A DNA stretch of 62,485 nucleotides from Cyanobacteriota bacterium SRBZ.bins.94.201705 (GCA_030549855.1 JAUQQP010000045.1:1-62485), one strand, 5' to 3'. Positions 45,507-54,960 are shown, counted from the stretch's first letter. A program made the numbers and translations. Notes: generated by a model not told the origin, from the letters alone.

Positions 45507-46181
45507 GTGGAAAAACGTAGACTGGAAAGAATCAAAAGCGTATTAGCCAGAAGACAACCGGATTTAACGGTAATTGCCGATCATGTTAACAACTCCCGTA
45601 ATCTCTCCGCCATCATCCGCAGTTGTGAGGCGGTGGGGATAATGGAAGTACACTGGGTGCATTCCGAACCACAAAAAGAGTTTGTAGCACACAGTGTTTC
45701 TCTCGGGGCGGAAAAATGGGTAAAACTCACCTATCATCAGGATATAAAACAACTAATTCTAGGGCTTAAACAGAAAGGTTATAGTATTTATGCCGCCCAT
45801 GTAGGAGAGAATACAGTTTGTTATCGCACGGTAGATTATACTATCCCCTGTGCCATTATAGTAGGGGCAGAGAGGGATGGTGTAAGTCCCGAAGCCATGT
45901 CTTTGGCAGACAAACACATCCACATTCCCATGATGGGGATGACACAGTCTTTGAATGTTTCTGTAGCGACTGCGGTTATCTTATTTGAAGCCCAAAGACA
46001 GAGAGAAGCAAAGGGATATTATCAACAAATGCGGCTATCCCCCGAAACCTACCAGGAGATACTGAGGGAGTGGACTAACTGCCAGGTGGATGACATTGTA
46101 CCACCAGAAGATTCCCTAATTCTAACTGCTTCCGCCTCTACCCCTACAAATCCAATAGGGCATCCTCCTGATGGGTTTTGA
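45507..46181 (+). CDS. trmH: tRNA (guanosine-2'-O)-methyltransferase TrmH
   Basis: SPOUT methyltransferase that modifies G18 in the tRNA D-loop. 224 residues from a GTG start (AGGGAG upstream). Motif 1 is VNNSRNLSAIIRSCEAVGI, motif 2 is IVGAERDGVSPEAMSLAD and motif 3 is MMGMTQSLNVSVATAVILFE; together they form the knotted SAM site. The last 38 nt overlap the 3' end of the convergent ferredoxin gene. Confidence 0.94.
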   Translation: MEKRRLERIKSVLARRQPDLTVIADHVNNSRNLSAIIRSCEAVGIMEVHWVHSEPQKEFVAHSVSLGAEKWVKLTYHQDIKQLILGLKQKGYSIYAAHVGENTVCYRTVDYTIPCAIIVGAERDGVSPEAMSLADKHIHIPMMGMTQSLNVSVATAVILFEAQRQREAKGYYQQMRLSPETYQEILREWTNCQVDDIVPPEDSLILTASASTPTNPIGHPPDGF

Positions 46182-46452
46182 TGACCAAATCCGAGGTAGC
46201 ATAAGCCTTACAGGTTAAAAAGAAACCCGCCTCTATCTCCTTTGGCTTTAAAAAGTCATAGTCATGTTTTACGGTGCCCTGAATAATTCTAGCAGTACAG
46301 GTTATGCACACTCCCGCACGACAAGAGTAAGGCAAATTAAACCCCTGTCTTTCTGCCGCGTCTAAAATGTACTCGTCATCTCTCACTTCTATGACATTGT
46401 CTATTCCCCTTTGTTCATTTATCAGTCTTACCTTGTAGTAAGTGTGTGCCAT
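46144..46452 (-). CDS. plant-type [2Fe-2S] ferredoxin
   Basis: 102 residues from ATG at 46452 (MAHTYYKVRLINEQRG); a longer frame to 46503 exists but adds a non-typical extension. The cluster ligands are in SCRAGVCITCTARI (Cys-x4-Cys-x2-Cys), with the fourth in FFLTCKAYATSD. This is the photosynthetic-type fold that accepts electrons from photosystem I. The context does not show whether it is the main PetF or a minor paralogue; the C-terminus THQEDALLDL differs from the usual short PetF ending. Confidence 0.92.
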   Translation of the reverse strand: MAHTYYKVRLINEQRGIDNVIEVRDDEYILDAAERQGFNLPYSCRAGVCITCTARIIQGTVKHDYDFLKPKEIEAGFFLTCKAYATSDLVIKTHQEDALLDL

Positions 46453-46616
46453 TGTAATATCTCGATTCAGACAAAATACCCTCTCTTCCATCTTAGTCCC
46501 CAATGCTCCCCTTTTCCGGCAAAATATTAAGCAATCTTCACATTTTGCCTATGCTTTCCCAGTTTTTCTTTACCTTTCGCAAAAATATTTAACATAATCC
46601 CAAAGAAAAGGCAAAA

Positions 46617-46934
46617 ATGAAAGAATTCATCCTCTATTTTTTCCAGGAAAAGAATTTATTTGCCCTTTCCCTGTTTCCCTATCTAGTGTTTTTGTGGTTT
46701 TTAACCAAATCAGGGAAAACGCCAAAACTCGCCTTAATTGGCTTTTACCTGCTGTTGTTATTTGTGATTATCACCATCCCGGCAGGGTTTTACGCAGAAA
46801 GCCACTACCACACTTCCCTTGCCAATGTAGACTGGTTACATGGCAGTGCAGAATTTTTCCTCACCCTTTCCAATATCCTCGTAGTCTTAGGTTTTAGACA
46901 GGCGGTTATCACTGCCTCCGCCAAGAAACCCTAG
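46617..46934 (+). CDS. DUF3593 membrane protein
   Basis: 105 residues, three hydrophobic helices (about 12-30, 37-58 and 80-97). The pattern LFALSLFPYLVFLWFLTKSG with YAESHYHTSLANVDWLHGSA is that of DUF3593, found in cyanobacteria and plastid-bearing plants. Function is unknown; its phylogenetic spread suggests a thylakoid role. It is followed by another small cyanobacterial gene after about 40 nt. Confidence 0.8.
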   Translation: MKEFILYFFQEKNLFALSLFPYLVFLWFLTKSGKTPKLALIGFYLLLLFVIITIPAGFYAESHYHTSLANVDWLHGSAEFFLTLSNILVVLGFRQAVITASAKKP

Positions 46935-46973
46935 GTATACAATTAAACCCAAATAGTAGCAAAAGATGGAGTC

Positions 46974-47372
46974 ATGAACTCTGACTTGTATTTAGACAAA
47001 ACCAGGCTGAGGAAGGAAAGATACCAGGAATATCTCCGCCAAAACCGTCTCCGCAAACAAAAAGAAAGAGAAGAAAAACGCCTTAACACCCAAAAAGCCA
47101 TTGAAACGGCGTTAAAAATCACCGCCAATACCACCATTACCCTCGTTGCCTGCTTGAGTATCAAACAGATGCTACCCTACCACCTGACACAACAGGCAAG
47201 ACTGGCAGAGATAGAGGCGGAAATTGCCAAAATCAAACCCCGGGTGGAGAGGCTAGAAGAAGAATTTGCGGAAACCTTTGATCCCAAATTAGCTCGTAAA
47301 ATTATAGAAAAAAATAGCTATAAAGTGGAACCAGATTCCCGCCCCATTTTCTTCCTCCCTCAGGGTGAATAA
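46974..47372 (+). CDS. hypothetical coiled-coil protein with one membrane helix
   Basis: 132 residues: a very basic N-terminal helix (RLRKERYQEYLRQNRLRKQK), one hydrophobic segment at about 45-65 (ALKITANTTITLVACLSIKQ), a coiled coil (RLAEIEAEIAKIKPRVERLE) and a short tail. This suggests a single-pass protein anchored in the inner or thylakoid membrane. I recall similar unnamed cyanobacterial proteins. It is probably co-transcribed with the DUF3593 gene. Confidence 0.65.
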   Translation: MNSDLYLDKTRLRKERYQEYLRQNRLRKQKEREEKRLNTQKAIETALKITANTTITLVACLSIKQMLPYHLTQQARLAEIEAEIAKIKPRVERLEEEFAETFDPKLARKIIEKNSYKVEPDSRPIFFLPQGE

Positions 47373-47481
47373 ACCCCCCTGGAAAGTAAAACAAAACCAC
47401 TATCCCCTTCCCCTTTTCTCTTCACCGGGGGGATGCACCTGCCCTTGGTTTTTTCGCCCGATTTAGCAATATCAACTCAGT

Positions 47482-47637
47482 TTAGGAATGGGCAGAAGAT
47501 TTTTCCCGATATGGTGCACAATCAAAGGGTTGTACCCCTATTTCTGGGGGTGAATTTTCTTCTGGTGGACTAAAAATGCGGGCAAATCCTTCCGTCAGGT
47601 ATTTGGTAATGGCTTCTAATATTTTCATTATATTCAT
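47482..47637 (-). CDS. small conserved cyanobacterial protein
   Basis: 51 residues from the ATG at 47637, chosen over a longer frame because GGAGGTG lies 8 nt upstream. The N-terminal amphipathic helix (KILEAITKYLTEGFARIFSP) is followed by a polar tail (GVQPFDCAPYREKSSAHS). The pattern of a helix, then IFSP, then GVQPF is one I recall from short uncharacterised cyanobacterial proteins. No function can be given. Confidence 0.65.
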   Translation of the reverse strand: MNIMKILEAITKYLTEGFARIFSPPEENSPPEIGVQPFDCAPYREKSSAHS

Positions 47638-47831
47638 AACAAACACCTCCTCCCTTTTGGGCAAAACCACACCCACCCAGACTAGCCTTTTTTCTGGCTC
47701 TAAAGGCCCCCACTAGGAGTCCTTCTGTTTTCCATCTGAGTCCTTCTAATTTTTATTATAGGAGAAAAAAAAATATTCTGGCGCTTCTTAATAAAATTTA
47801 GTTTTTCTTTCACATTTCTTCATGAGGTATT

Positions 47832-49016
47832 TTACCTGGGGTTTAGACTGTTAATTTTTTCCAAGAAATAGTCTTCCTGGTAGCGAAGATTACGGGCGAC
47901 TTCCAATGCCTTTTGCCAGTATTCTCGCGCCTTATTTAGCTGTTGTTTTTGGAGATAAATAGTGGCCATATAGTCGTAGGCATTCATTAAACCATAGAGA
48001 TTATAGGAAAGTTGTTCGACTTTTACCAACTCCTGGTATATTTCCAAAGCCACATCTGGCTGTCGATACTGATGGTATAGTTGTCCAAGTTTTCTGAGGG
48101 CTTCAGCGGCTATGGAATACAGTTGTTTTTCCCAAGCGATATTAAATGCCTCTTGATAGGATTCGCTAGCCAGTTGAGGCTGGTTTAACTGTTTATAGTC
48201 GTCGCCAATGGCAATTTTTAGCATGGGGAGATAAGAAGGACTTTGGTGGCGGGAAGGATTTTCCATGGCTTTTTTAAACAATTCTTCTTTGTATTTAACC
48301 GAATTTTCTGGATTTACCAAAGCCTGACTTATTTCCGCTAATTTTCTCAGATAAATTCCCTCTGCTAGATAATCTCCCTCTTGACGGGCAATCTGTAATA
48401 GTTTTTCATAAACAGGCTCAGCCCGATAATAATCGAATTTGGCCAGATATAAATTCCCGAGATTTTCCAGACTCAATTTTTCCAAAGATAGGTCATTTTC
48501 CCTCTTAGCTATTTCTAAAGTTTTTCCATTGAGATAAATGAGTTTATCTAGGTCATGGATAGAGTTATAGGCGTTTTTGAGAAGGTTGAGGAAACCCAGG
48601 TCATCGGTGTTATTATCCCTTTCGATAATAGTAAGTCTTTCGGCGAGAAATTTCAGGTCCTGATTGCGACTTTTAGCCCAAGCCTTTTCTCCCAATAGGG
48701 CAATCATCTTCAACTCAAATTCCATCCCCAAATACCGACTTAAATTAATGGCCTCATACCAGAGAGAAAAAGCCAAATCATCGTTGCCAGCAGTAAAGGC
48801 TTCCTCAGCCTGTTGGTCTAACTGCTCAATTTTTTCCCGGATTCTTCTCTTTTCAAGGGGAGTAAGGGGCCTATCGATAATAGGGATTAATTCACTTTTG
48901 AAGTCACTGGTAAGAGGGTTTTTTGATGGTTTATTTTGAGCCCAAATATGTCCCCCAGGAGAGAAAATTAGAAGACAAAAGACTAAGGGAAAAAAAGGAA
49001 ACCGGGCTGACTTCAT
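47832..49016 (-). CDS. secreted tetratricopeptide-repeat protein
   Basis: 394 residues. Signal peptide at 1-26 (FPFFPLVFCLLIFSPGGHIWA). The rest is about seven TPR-like helix pairs, clearest in LSLEKLSLENLGNLYLAKFD, YSIAAEALRKLGQLYHQYRQ and LYGLMNAYDYMATIYLQKQQ. This would be a periplasmic scaffold for protein contacts; no catalytic domain is attached. It is divergent from serA, with about 155 bp between starts. Confidence 0.85.
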   Translation of the reverse strand: MKSARFPFFPLVFCLLIFSPGGHIWAQNKPSKNPLTSDFKSELIPIIDRPLTPLEKRRIREKIEQLDQQAEEAFTAGNDDLAFSLWYEAINLSRYLGMEFELKMIALLGEKAWAKSRNQDLKFLAERLTIIERDNNTDDLGFLNLLKNAYNSIHDLDKLIYLNGKTLEIAKRENDLSLEKLSLENLGNLYLAKFDYYRAEPVYEKLLQIARQEGDYLAEGIYLRKLAEISQALVNPENSVKYKEELFKKAMENPSRHQSPSYLPMLKIAIGDDYKQLNQPQLASESYQEAFNIAWEKQLYSIAAEALRKLGQLYHQYRQPDVALEIYQELVKVEQLSYNLYGLMNAYDYMATIYLQKQQLNKAREYWQKALEVARNLRYQEDYFLEKINSLNPR

Positions 49017-49172
49017 AGAGGACAGAGGCTACAATCAGGAAAAAAGGAAAATAACTCTATTATAACCATTGATTTTGAGAAACGGCTGGATGATAATAAT
49101 AATGGTGGCAACAGCAGTGCAAGTAAAACAGTTTGTCGCCCCGGTAAAATGAGGTAAGAACAGAAGAGTAGT

Positions 49173-50756
49173 ATGGCAAAAGTACTAGTATCTGACCCCA
49201 TAGACGAAGCGGGGATAAAAATTCTATCCCAGGTGGCCACAGTGGACGTGAAAACGGGATTATCCCCCAAGGAGTTGGCCAGTATTATAGCAGGGTACGA
49301 CGCCCTAATGGTCCGATCAGGCACCCAGGTGACGGCGGAGGTGATTGAAGCGGCAACCAACCTGAAAGTCATCGGACGTGCGGGGGTAGGGGTAGATAAC
49401 ATAGATGTAGCTAGCGCCACCCGGAAGGGTATTATCGTGGTAAACTCCCCGGAGGGCAACACCATTGCCGCCGCTGAACACACCCTGGCCATGATGTTGG
49501 CCCTTTCCCGCTACATCCCCGATGCTAATTATTCCCTAAAACAGGGCAAATGGGATCGCAAAAGTTTCATTGGAACTGAAGTATACAAGAAGACACTGGG
49601 TGTTATAGGGCTGGGGAAAATAGGCTCCCATGTGGCTACAGTAGCAAAGGCCATGGGAATGAAAATCCTGGCCTATGATCCCTATATATCCCAGGAAAGG
49701 GCCAATCAGTTGGGTTGTACCCTGGTGGATTTGGATGTATTATTTGCTGAGTCTGACTATATTACACTCCATGTGCCCAAAACCCCAGAAACCACCAATT
49801 TGATCAATAGGGAAACCATAGCTAAAATGAAACCCACGGTGAGGATAATCAACTGTGCCCGTGGGGGTATCATAGACGAGGAGGCTTTGTATGAGGCCCT
49901 AAAAAGTGGTAGAATTGCTGGGGCAGCCCTAGATGTCTTTGCCCAAGAGCCTTTGGGGGATTCACCTCTAAAAACCCTGGGTAGCAACGTCATCCTCACC
50001 CCCCACCTAGGCGCCTCCACGGCAGAGGCTCAACTCAACGTGGCTATCGATGTAGCTGAACAAATTAGGGACGTATTACTTGGTCTACCTGCTCGTAGTG
50101 CGGTTAATATCCCCGGCCTCAGTCCAGATGTGATGGAAAAACTACGGCCGTATATGCGGTTGGCAGAGGTGTTGGGGGATTTAGTAGGGCAATTGGCAGG
50201 AGAAAGGGTAGATACCTTTAGGATAACCTTGCAAGGAGAATTGGCAGAAAGCAATAACAGTCGCCCCCTGGTAATCGCCGCCATCAAAGGTTTACTCTCT
50301 AAAGCCCTACGAGAAAGGGTAAACTACGTCAATGCCGCCATCGAAGCCAAAGAAAGGGGTATCCATGTCATCGAAACTAGGGATACTACCGTCAAAGACT
50401 ACAGCAATTCCATCTATCTGGAAGCCACTGGCAGCAAGGGCACTCACTCCGTCAGTGGGGCACTTCTCAATGACGGGGAAATGCGTATTATCAGCCTAGA
50501 TAAGTTTCCAGTGAACGTAGCTCCTAATAACTACATGTTGTTTACCCTCCACCGAGACATGCCCGGTATTATCGGCAAAATCGGCACCCTGTTAGGCAAC
50601 TTCAATGTCAACATCGCCAGCATGCAGGTGGGGCGTAAAATCGTTAGAGGTGACGCGGTGATGGTATTAACTATAGATGATCCTCTCCCAGAGGGCGTTT
50701 TAGAGGAAATTCTCAAAGTGCCCGGGGTAAGAGATGCCTACACTGTAACTCTCTAG
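49173..50756 (+). CDS. serA: D-3-phosphoglycerate dehydrogenase
   Basis: First step of the phosphorylated serine pathway. 527 residues, the long form. The substrate and NAD-binding domains have IGRAGVGVDNIDV, VIGLGKIGSHVA (about 143-154) and the catalytic region INCARGGIIDEEALYEAL, with ILTPHLGASTAEAQ for the histidine. From about 320 comes the allosteric-substrate-binding domain and at the end an ACT domain (FTLHRDMPGIIGKIGTLLG) that usually binds serine. Confidence 0.96.
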   Translation: MAKVLVSDPIDEAGIKILSQVATVDVKTGLSPKELASIIAGYDALMVRSGTQVTAEVIEAATNLKVIGRAGVGVDNIDVASATRKGIIVVNSPEGNTIAAAEHTLAMMLALSRYIPDANYSLKQGKWDRKSFIGTEVYKKTLGVIGLGKIGSHVATVAKAMGMKILAYDPYISQERANQLGCTLVDLDVLFAESDYITLHVPKTPETTNLINRETIAKMKPTVRIINCARGGIIDEEALYEALKSGRIAGAALDVFAQEPLGDSPLKTLGSNVILTPHLGASTAEAQLNVAIDVAEQIRDVLLGLPARSAVNIPGLSPDVMEKLRPYMRLAEVLGDLVGQLAGERVDTFRITLQGELAESNNSRPLVIAAIKGLLSKALRERVNYVNAAIEAKERGIHVIETRDTTVKDYSNSIYLEATGSKGTHSVSGALLNDGEMRIISLDKFPVNVAPNNYMLFTLHRDMPGIIGKIGTLLGNFNVNIASMQVGRKIVRGDAVMVLTIDDPLPEGVLEEILKVPGVRDAYTVTL

Positions 50757-50813
50757 TATCCATTAGGGGGATGACACCTTCATCCTCCCTTCCTTTTATT
50801 CCTCAGTAAACCT

Positions 50814-51695
50814 ATGGACATCCAGTGGTGGGAGATTAGAGTAGACTATCATCCAGAGTTAGAAGACTCAGTATTCTGGCGGCTACAGGAGTTTGGCTGT
50901 CAGGGGACGGCTGTGTTAAAAGAAGAAAGAGGCTGGGTAATCAAGGGTTATGTGCCCAATTTGGAAATCACCTCTGTAGACTTGGCCGCCTTGGCATTGT
51001 GGATAAAACAAGACTTTGTACTGGCCGGCAAAAACCCCCCTGTGGTGGCATGGCAGTTAATCCACGAGGAAGATTGGGCTAGTAGCTGGAAACAACACTG
51101 GCAACCTTTAGATGTGGGTGATCGTTTTTCTATCTACCCCGCCTGGATTGAACCTCCAAGTCAATCTGAACGTATGATAATACGATTGGATCCCGGTTTC
51201 GCCTTTGGCACCGGTGTCCACCCCACTACCCAACTCTGTCTGGAATCCCTGGAAATGCGCATCGATGAAACCGCGCCTAACCAGATTGTAGCCGATATTG
51301 GTTGTGGCTCTGGTATTCTATCTATAGCCGCCAGCATGCTAGGGGCATCTAAAGTCTTTGCCGTAGATACCGATCCTCTGGCTGTCTCTGCTACCCTAGA
51401 AAACAGCCGTCTCAACCAGCTCTATAATATAGTCGTCATCCAGGGAAGTATAGAAGATGTAAAAGCCCAGGGAGAGTTGTTAGATGGAATTGTCTGTAAT
51501 ATCCTGGCTGAGGTAATCAAACCCATGATTCCAGACATGACGGCTATCACTAAACCAGATGGCTGGTTAATCCTCAGTGGTATCCTCCTGGAACAGTCTA
51601 ACGAGATTGTCAGTATACTAGAAAAACACGGTTGGACTATCGCCGTACTCTGGCAAAGGGAGGGTTGGTGTTGTATTAACGCTCGTCGCTCATAA
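50814..51695 (+). CDS. prmA: ribosomal protein L11 methyltransferase
   Basis: Trimethylates L11. 293 residues: an N-terminal L11-recognition domain (WWEIRVDYHPELEDSVFWRL), then a Rossmann methyltransferase with FGTGVHPTTQLCLE, SAM motif VADIGCGSGILSIAA (about 161-175) and the substrate motif VCNILAEVI. It follows serA by 57 nt and is 11 nt before the epimerase gene, so the three may be co-transcribed. Confidence 0.95.
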   Translation: MDIQWWEIRVDYHPELEDSVFWRLQEFGCQGTAVLKEERGWVIKGYVPNLEITSVDLAALALWIKQDFVLAGKNPPVVAWQLIHEEDWASSWKQHWQPLDVGDRFSIYPAWIEPPSQSERMIIRLDPGFAFGTGVHPTTQLCLESLEMRIDETAPNQIVADIGCGSGILSIAASMLGASKVFAVDTDPLAVSATLENSRLNQLYNIVVIQGSIEDVKAQGELLDGIVCNILAEVIKPMIPDMTAITKPDGWLILSGILLEQSNEIVSILEKHGWTIAVLWQREGWCCINARRS

Positions 51696-51706
51696 GGAGA
51701 CAAACA

Positions 51707-52696
51707 ATGGAGACTATCCTCGTCACAGGCAGTAGTGGTTTCATTGGCTATCACCTCAGTAAGCGTTTACTGACAGACGGCTTTTACGTCCTTGGCCTCG
51801 ATAACATGAATAATTACTACGATGTTTCTCTTAAACAAGCCCGGTTGCAAGAGCTACAGAAGTACCACAATTTTCAATTCCACCACCTGGATTTATGTAA
51901 CCGTCAGGGAGTAATGGCCCTGTTTGCCAGTAACACCATCACTAAGGTAGTACATCTGGCCGCACAAGCCGGTGTTAGGTATTCCCTAGAAAATCCCTAT
52001 GCCTACATCGACAGCAACATAGTGGGTTTTATCAACATTCTGGAGGCTTGTCGTCATTATCCCGTCTCCCATCTAGTATATGCCTCTTCTAGTTCAGTAT
52101 ATGGTAACAACCAGAAAGTCCCTTTCTCCGTCACAGACAATGTAGACTATCCCATTAGCCTCTATGCCGCTACCAAGAAGGCAAATGAATTAATGGCTTA
52201 TACCTACAGTCACCTCTATCAAATCCCCACCACCGGCTTAAGATTTTTCACCGTTTATGGCAGTTGGGGCAGGCCTGACATGGCTTATTTTATTTTTACC
52301 AAGAACATTCTAGAGGGCAAGCCCATTAAAATATTCAACTACGGCAACATGAAACGGGATTTTACCTATATTGATGACATCATTGAGGGAGTGGTAAGGG
52401 TGATGAATCATATCCCTCAGCCTTCCCCCCACAACCCCCAACAAAAAGCCCCCTATCGCCTTTACAATATCGGCAATAACCAGCCAGTAGCATTGTTAGA
52501 CTTGGTGGCCTGTTTAGAGAAGTGTTTGGGAATAGAGGCAAAAAAGGAATTCTTACCCATGCAGCCAGGAGATGTACCCATCACCTACGCCGACGTGGAT
52601 GATTTATACCAGGCAGTGGGTTTTAAACCCTCTACTCCCCTGGAAAAAGGCATAGCAGAATTTGTCCGTTGGTATCGAGACTTCTATAACTGTTAG
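51707..52696 (+). CDS. nucleotide-sugar epimerase, UDP-glucuronate 4-epimerase type
   Basis: Extended short-chain dehydrogenase of 329 residues. NAD motif TGSSGFIGYHL at 7-17, then LDNMNNYYDVSLKQARLQEL as in UDP-glucuronate 4-epimerases. Active-site residues are Ser/Thr in YASSSSVYGNN, and Tyr and Lys in SLYAATKKANE. It would supply UDP-galacturonate for extracellular polysaccharide or envelope glycans, in keeping with the glycosyltransferase genes in the window. The exact substrate is an inference. Confidence 0.88.
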   Translation: METILVTGSSGFIGYHLSKRLLTDGFYVLGLDNMNNYYDVSLKQARLQELQKYHNFQFHHLDLCNRQGVMALFASNTITKVVHLAAQAGVRYSLENPYAYIDSNIVGFINILEACRHYPVSHLVYASSSSVYGNNQKVPFSVTDNVDYPISLYAATKKANELMAYTYSHLYQIPTTGLRFFTVYGSWGRPDMAYFIFTKNILEGKPIKIFNYGNMKRDFTYIDDIIEGVVRVMNHIPQPSPHNPQQKAPYRLYNIGNNQPVALLDLVACLEKCLGIEAKKEFLPMQPGDVPITYADVDDLYQAVGFKPSTPLEKGIAEFVRWYRDFYNC

Positions 52697-52714
52697 ACCC
52701 ATTTGGAGGATAAT

Positions 52715-53044
52715 ATGAAGGGTAAATGGCAAAAAACCATCAGACAGTGGCATGCCTTCCTCGCACCTATCGTCTTGCTACCCCTATTTGTCACCGTCGT
52801 CACCGGCATAGCCTATCGTCTAGGCAAAAGTTGGTTTGGCCTTTCCAAAGAACAGGTACACTTTTTAATGGTAATCCATGAGGGGGAATATCTAGGCCAT
52901 TTTTTTGAACCTATCTACGTCCTCCTTAACGGTTTAGGATTATTATGGATGTTAGTCACTGGCACCATTATACTATTGTCCTCATGGAAAAAAGGGGGTT
53001 TACCCCTTGTCGTCAAAGACAAACAAGACAACAAAAGCACCTAG
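52715..53044 (+). CDS. small PepSY-associated-type membrane protein
   Basis: 109 residues from ATG at 52715, with GGAGGAT upstream. Two hydrophobic helices (about 16-34 and 66-87). The opening RQWHAFLAPIVLLPLFVTVVTGI is the start of a PepSY-associated transmembrane segment, with histidines (WHAF, IHEGEYLGH) that in longer relatives bind haem. The protein is far shorter than the full family. It overlaps the convergent ndhM by 4 nt. Confidence 0.75.
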   Translation: MKGKWQKTIRQWHAFLAPIVLLPLFVTVVTGIAYRLGKSWFGLSKEQVHFLMVIHEGEYLGHFFEPIYVLLNGLGLLWMLVTGTIILLSSWKKGGLPLVVKDKQDNKST

Positions 53045-53400
53045 CTGAGACGGTATTTCCCCTCTGACTCTGGACTTTCCACCTTGGGCAATCCCATGCT
53101 ATAATTGAGCACCCTGCCATTAAGATTATAAGATATTTCCCCCTTTAACAAAAGACTGCGGATAAAGTGTTCCAATTCTGAACCAATACGACGCAGATTA
53201 TAGTCTGTCAAAGCCTCCCCACTGTAACTCTCCACTAACTCGTCGAATTTTCTATACACCTTCTGTAAGGCCTCTTCATTCCAATTAAACTCGTTATCGG
53301 GGTCCACGTCAAGAGTCAAGACTTGATCCGAAGGCACCAACTCATTATCCTTTACCTCAGCCGCATAGATTCTAATGTGACGGGTGGTAGACTTAATCAT
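53041..53400 (-). CDS. ndhM: NAD(P)H-quinone oxidoreductase subunit M
   Basis: Oxygenic-photosynthesis-specific subunit of the NDH-1 complex (cyclic electron flow, respiration, CO2 uptake), on the stromal or cytoplasmic side. 119 residues starting MIKSTTRHIRIYAAEVKDNE. The central segment NEEALQKVYRKFDELVESYS and the C-terminal HFIRSLLLKGEISYNLNGRV match NdhM. Soluble, with no membrane helix, as expected. Confidence 0.95.
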   Translation of the reverse strand: MIKSTTRHIRIYAAEVKDNELVPSDQVLTLDVDPDNEFNWNEEALQKVYRKFDELVESYSGEALTDYNLRRIGSELEHFIRSLLLKGEISYNLNGRVLNYSMGLPKVESPESEGKYRLS

Positions 53401-53533
53401 CTGTTCCTATCCTAACTGCCTCGTTTTACTTTGCTATTTTGCCACAAAAGAGCCCCTCCAGAAAACAAAGACGCCCAGGGAATCACCCCCAGACGTCTGT
53501 GGTTGTGATTTGTGAGACTAGCCTATCCTTCGG

Positions 53534-53689
53534 CTAGTTGTTGAGGTAATAATTCCTTTCTGCTTCTAACTGTTGGACTAAAGCAGTGTCTCCTCTGGAT
53601 TTCGCCGCTTCTATACGACGGTCTAGTGTTTTCAGGAGATTTTCCCTGTGTACCCTTTTAGCTTCTCTCCAGGCTTGATAAGTAATCAT
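53534..53689 (-). CDS. very small basic-helical protein (51 aa)
   Basis: The minus-strand frame from ATG 53689 reads MITYQAWREAKRVHRENLLK and ends LEAERNYYLNN. It is all-helical and charged. AAGGAGG lies 6-8 nt before the start, which strongly supports translation. The stop lies in a CTAGCC/GGCTAG inverted repeat (about 53519-53537). No domain is recognised. Confidence 0.7.
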   Translation of the reverse strand: MITYQAWREAKRVHRENLLKTLDRRIEAAKSRGDTALVQQLEAERNYYLNN

Positions 53690-53806
53690 AACCGTCCTCC
53701 TTATCTTACACCACTTCTCTCAAAAAAGGCCATCCCCCGGTTTACAATTCTAAGGCACTGGACAGACACAAGCCCCATCCCCGGCGGAGAAACCAATCCC
53801 CCTATA

Positions 53807-53950
53807 CTATCCGTGAAGACCAATAAGTTGTGACGCCCTTTCTAACATAGAAGCGTGACGATTATTGCGGCGTTGGCGGCTGTCTGCCATCAGAAGACGT
53901 GCTTGTTGTTCCATCAAACCTACTTGTTTTTGGTTGAATTTGCCGTTCAT
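53807..53950 (-). CDS. very small basic protein (47 aa)
   Basis: From ATG 53950, preceded by GGAGGCGAAGT, the frame reads MNGKFNQKQVGLMEQQARLL and continues with DSRQRRNNRHASMLERASQL. A longer frame to 54049 exists but the ribosome site favours the short one. It is rich in Arg, Gln and Asn, and one amphipathic helix is likely. It lies upstream of the 51-aa gene on the same strand. Function is unknown; a small regulator or adaptor is possible. Confidence 0.6.
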   Translation of the reverse strand: MNGKFNQKQVGLMEQQARLLMADSRQRRNNRHASMLERASQLIGLHG

Positions 53951-54711
53951 ACTTCGCCTCCTTTTTTCCACTGTAGGGTTTTTCTTGGAGGCGCGTTCCT
54001 TCGGGAGCCTATCACTCCCTACTTCCGTCCGCCTGCAGGTAAACCTCACTGCCTGCGGATGAACGATTTATCCTCCCATCTTCAATATAGCAAAACTGTA
54101 TCCAATTTGACAACTCGGGTAAAGAATTGTAAACGCTATTTCTGTAGTAGGCATTCTGAAGCATTACATTCTTCTCTAGACAGGTAGTCATAACACCCCC
54201 ACTGGCAGGTATAAGGGGGAAAAATATGTTATTTCTCCTCCGAGAAGGTATCAGCTTATACTCTACAATCCCGAGGAAATGGTTTTGTGTAAACTGGCTT
54301 CAAATCCTCTTTATATCCCCCATTCTTGCCAATGCCTGGATACTTTACTTCTGGCATTATTTGTGTTTTTCCTTCGGGTAGACTTTAATTGAAACCACCT
54401 ACATAAATTTACTAGGCTTAACGAGCATATTTTATCAGTAGAAAAGAATTATATTTTAACTCATAACCCCGCTTGGCCTAATTATTTTAAAAACCAGTGG
54501 CTACCGGACAATATTTGTGTTATCCTAAAAGAGGAGTAATTCGTTATTTCAATTCCCGCCCCTACACAAATATGGTAAAAATAATATGCATGTACTTGAC
54601 AAGAGAAGCCATCGAAAACCAGCTAGAAAACTTATGAAAAATCAATATCTGATTCAAAGTATCTTCTCATAATTTACAATAACAATTAACCCTTAATACC
54701 CCTTCTATTTT
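53951..54711. other. AT-rich gene-poor region
   Basis: After an inverted-repeat-rich stretch (CGCGTTCCTTCGGGAGCC near 53991-54010 and CTGCAGG...CTGCCTGCGG near 54033-54060), the sequence turns AT-rich, with many stops in all frames. An open stretch from ATG 54227 (MLFLLREGISLYSTIPRKWF) ends after about 50 codons. I could not assign any of it. It may be remnants of a decayed gene next to the broken GT4. Confidence 0.5.
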
Positions 54712-54960
54712 CTACAGCTTTTCCCAACAATACTCTATTATATTCTGATAATAAATACCAAGGGAATGGCAATACAAGAAAGAGCAATTTCTGCGACAGG
54801 ATGCATAATATTTATTTAAAGTTCCAATTGTAGTTCTTGGGGTAAAATCCCAGCAACAGGCAACTACTAGGGGATATAACATGGCTTCCAATCTTTCTTT
54901 TTCTGGTATTGCCCTTACCTCACCAAAAGCCTTTAATTGTTGACAAAAGTTTCTAGCCAA
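54712..54960 (-). CDS. hypothetical protein or gene remnant (82 codons)
   Basis: An open frame from TTG at 54960. It is cysteine- and tyrosine-rich (VACCWDFTPRTTIGTLNKYY, then CRRNCSFLYCHSLGIYYQNI) and an in-frame stop lies a few codons upstream. No ribosome site is clear. It may be the 3' remnant of a longer gene, given the degraded surroundings. I do not recognise a family. Confidence 0.3.
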   Translation of the reverse strand: MARNFCQQLKAFGEVRAIPEKERLEAMLYPLVVACCWDFTPRTTIGTLNKYYASCRRNCSFLYCHSLGIYYQNIIEYCWEKL

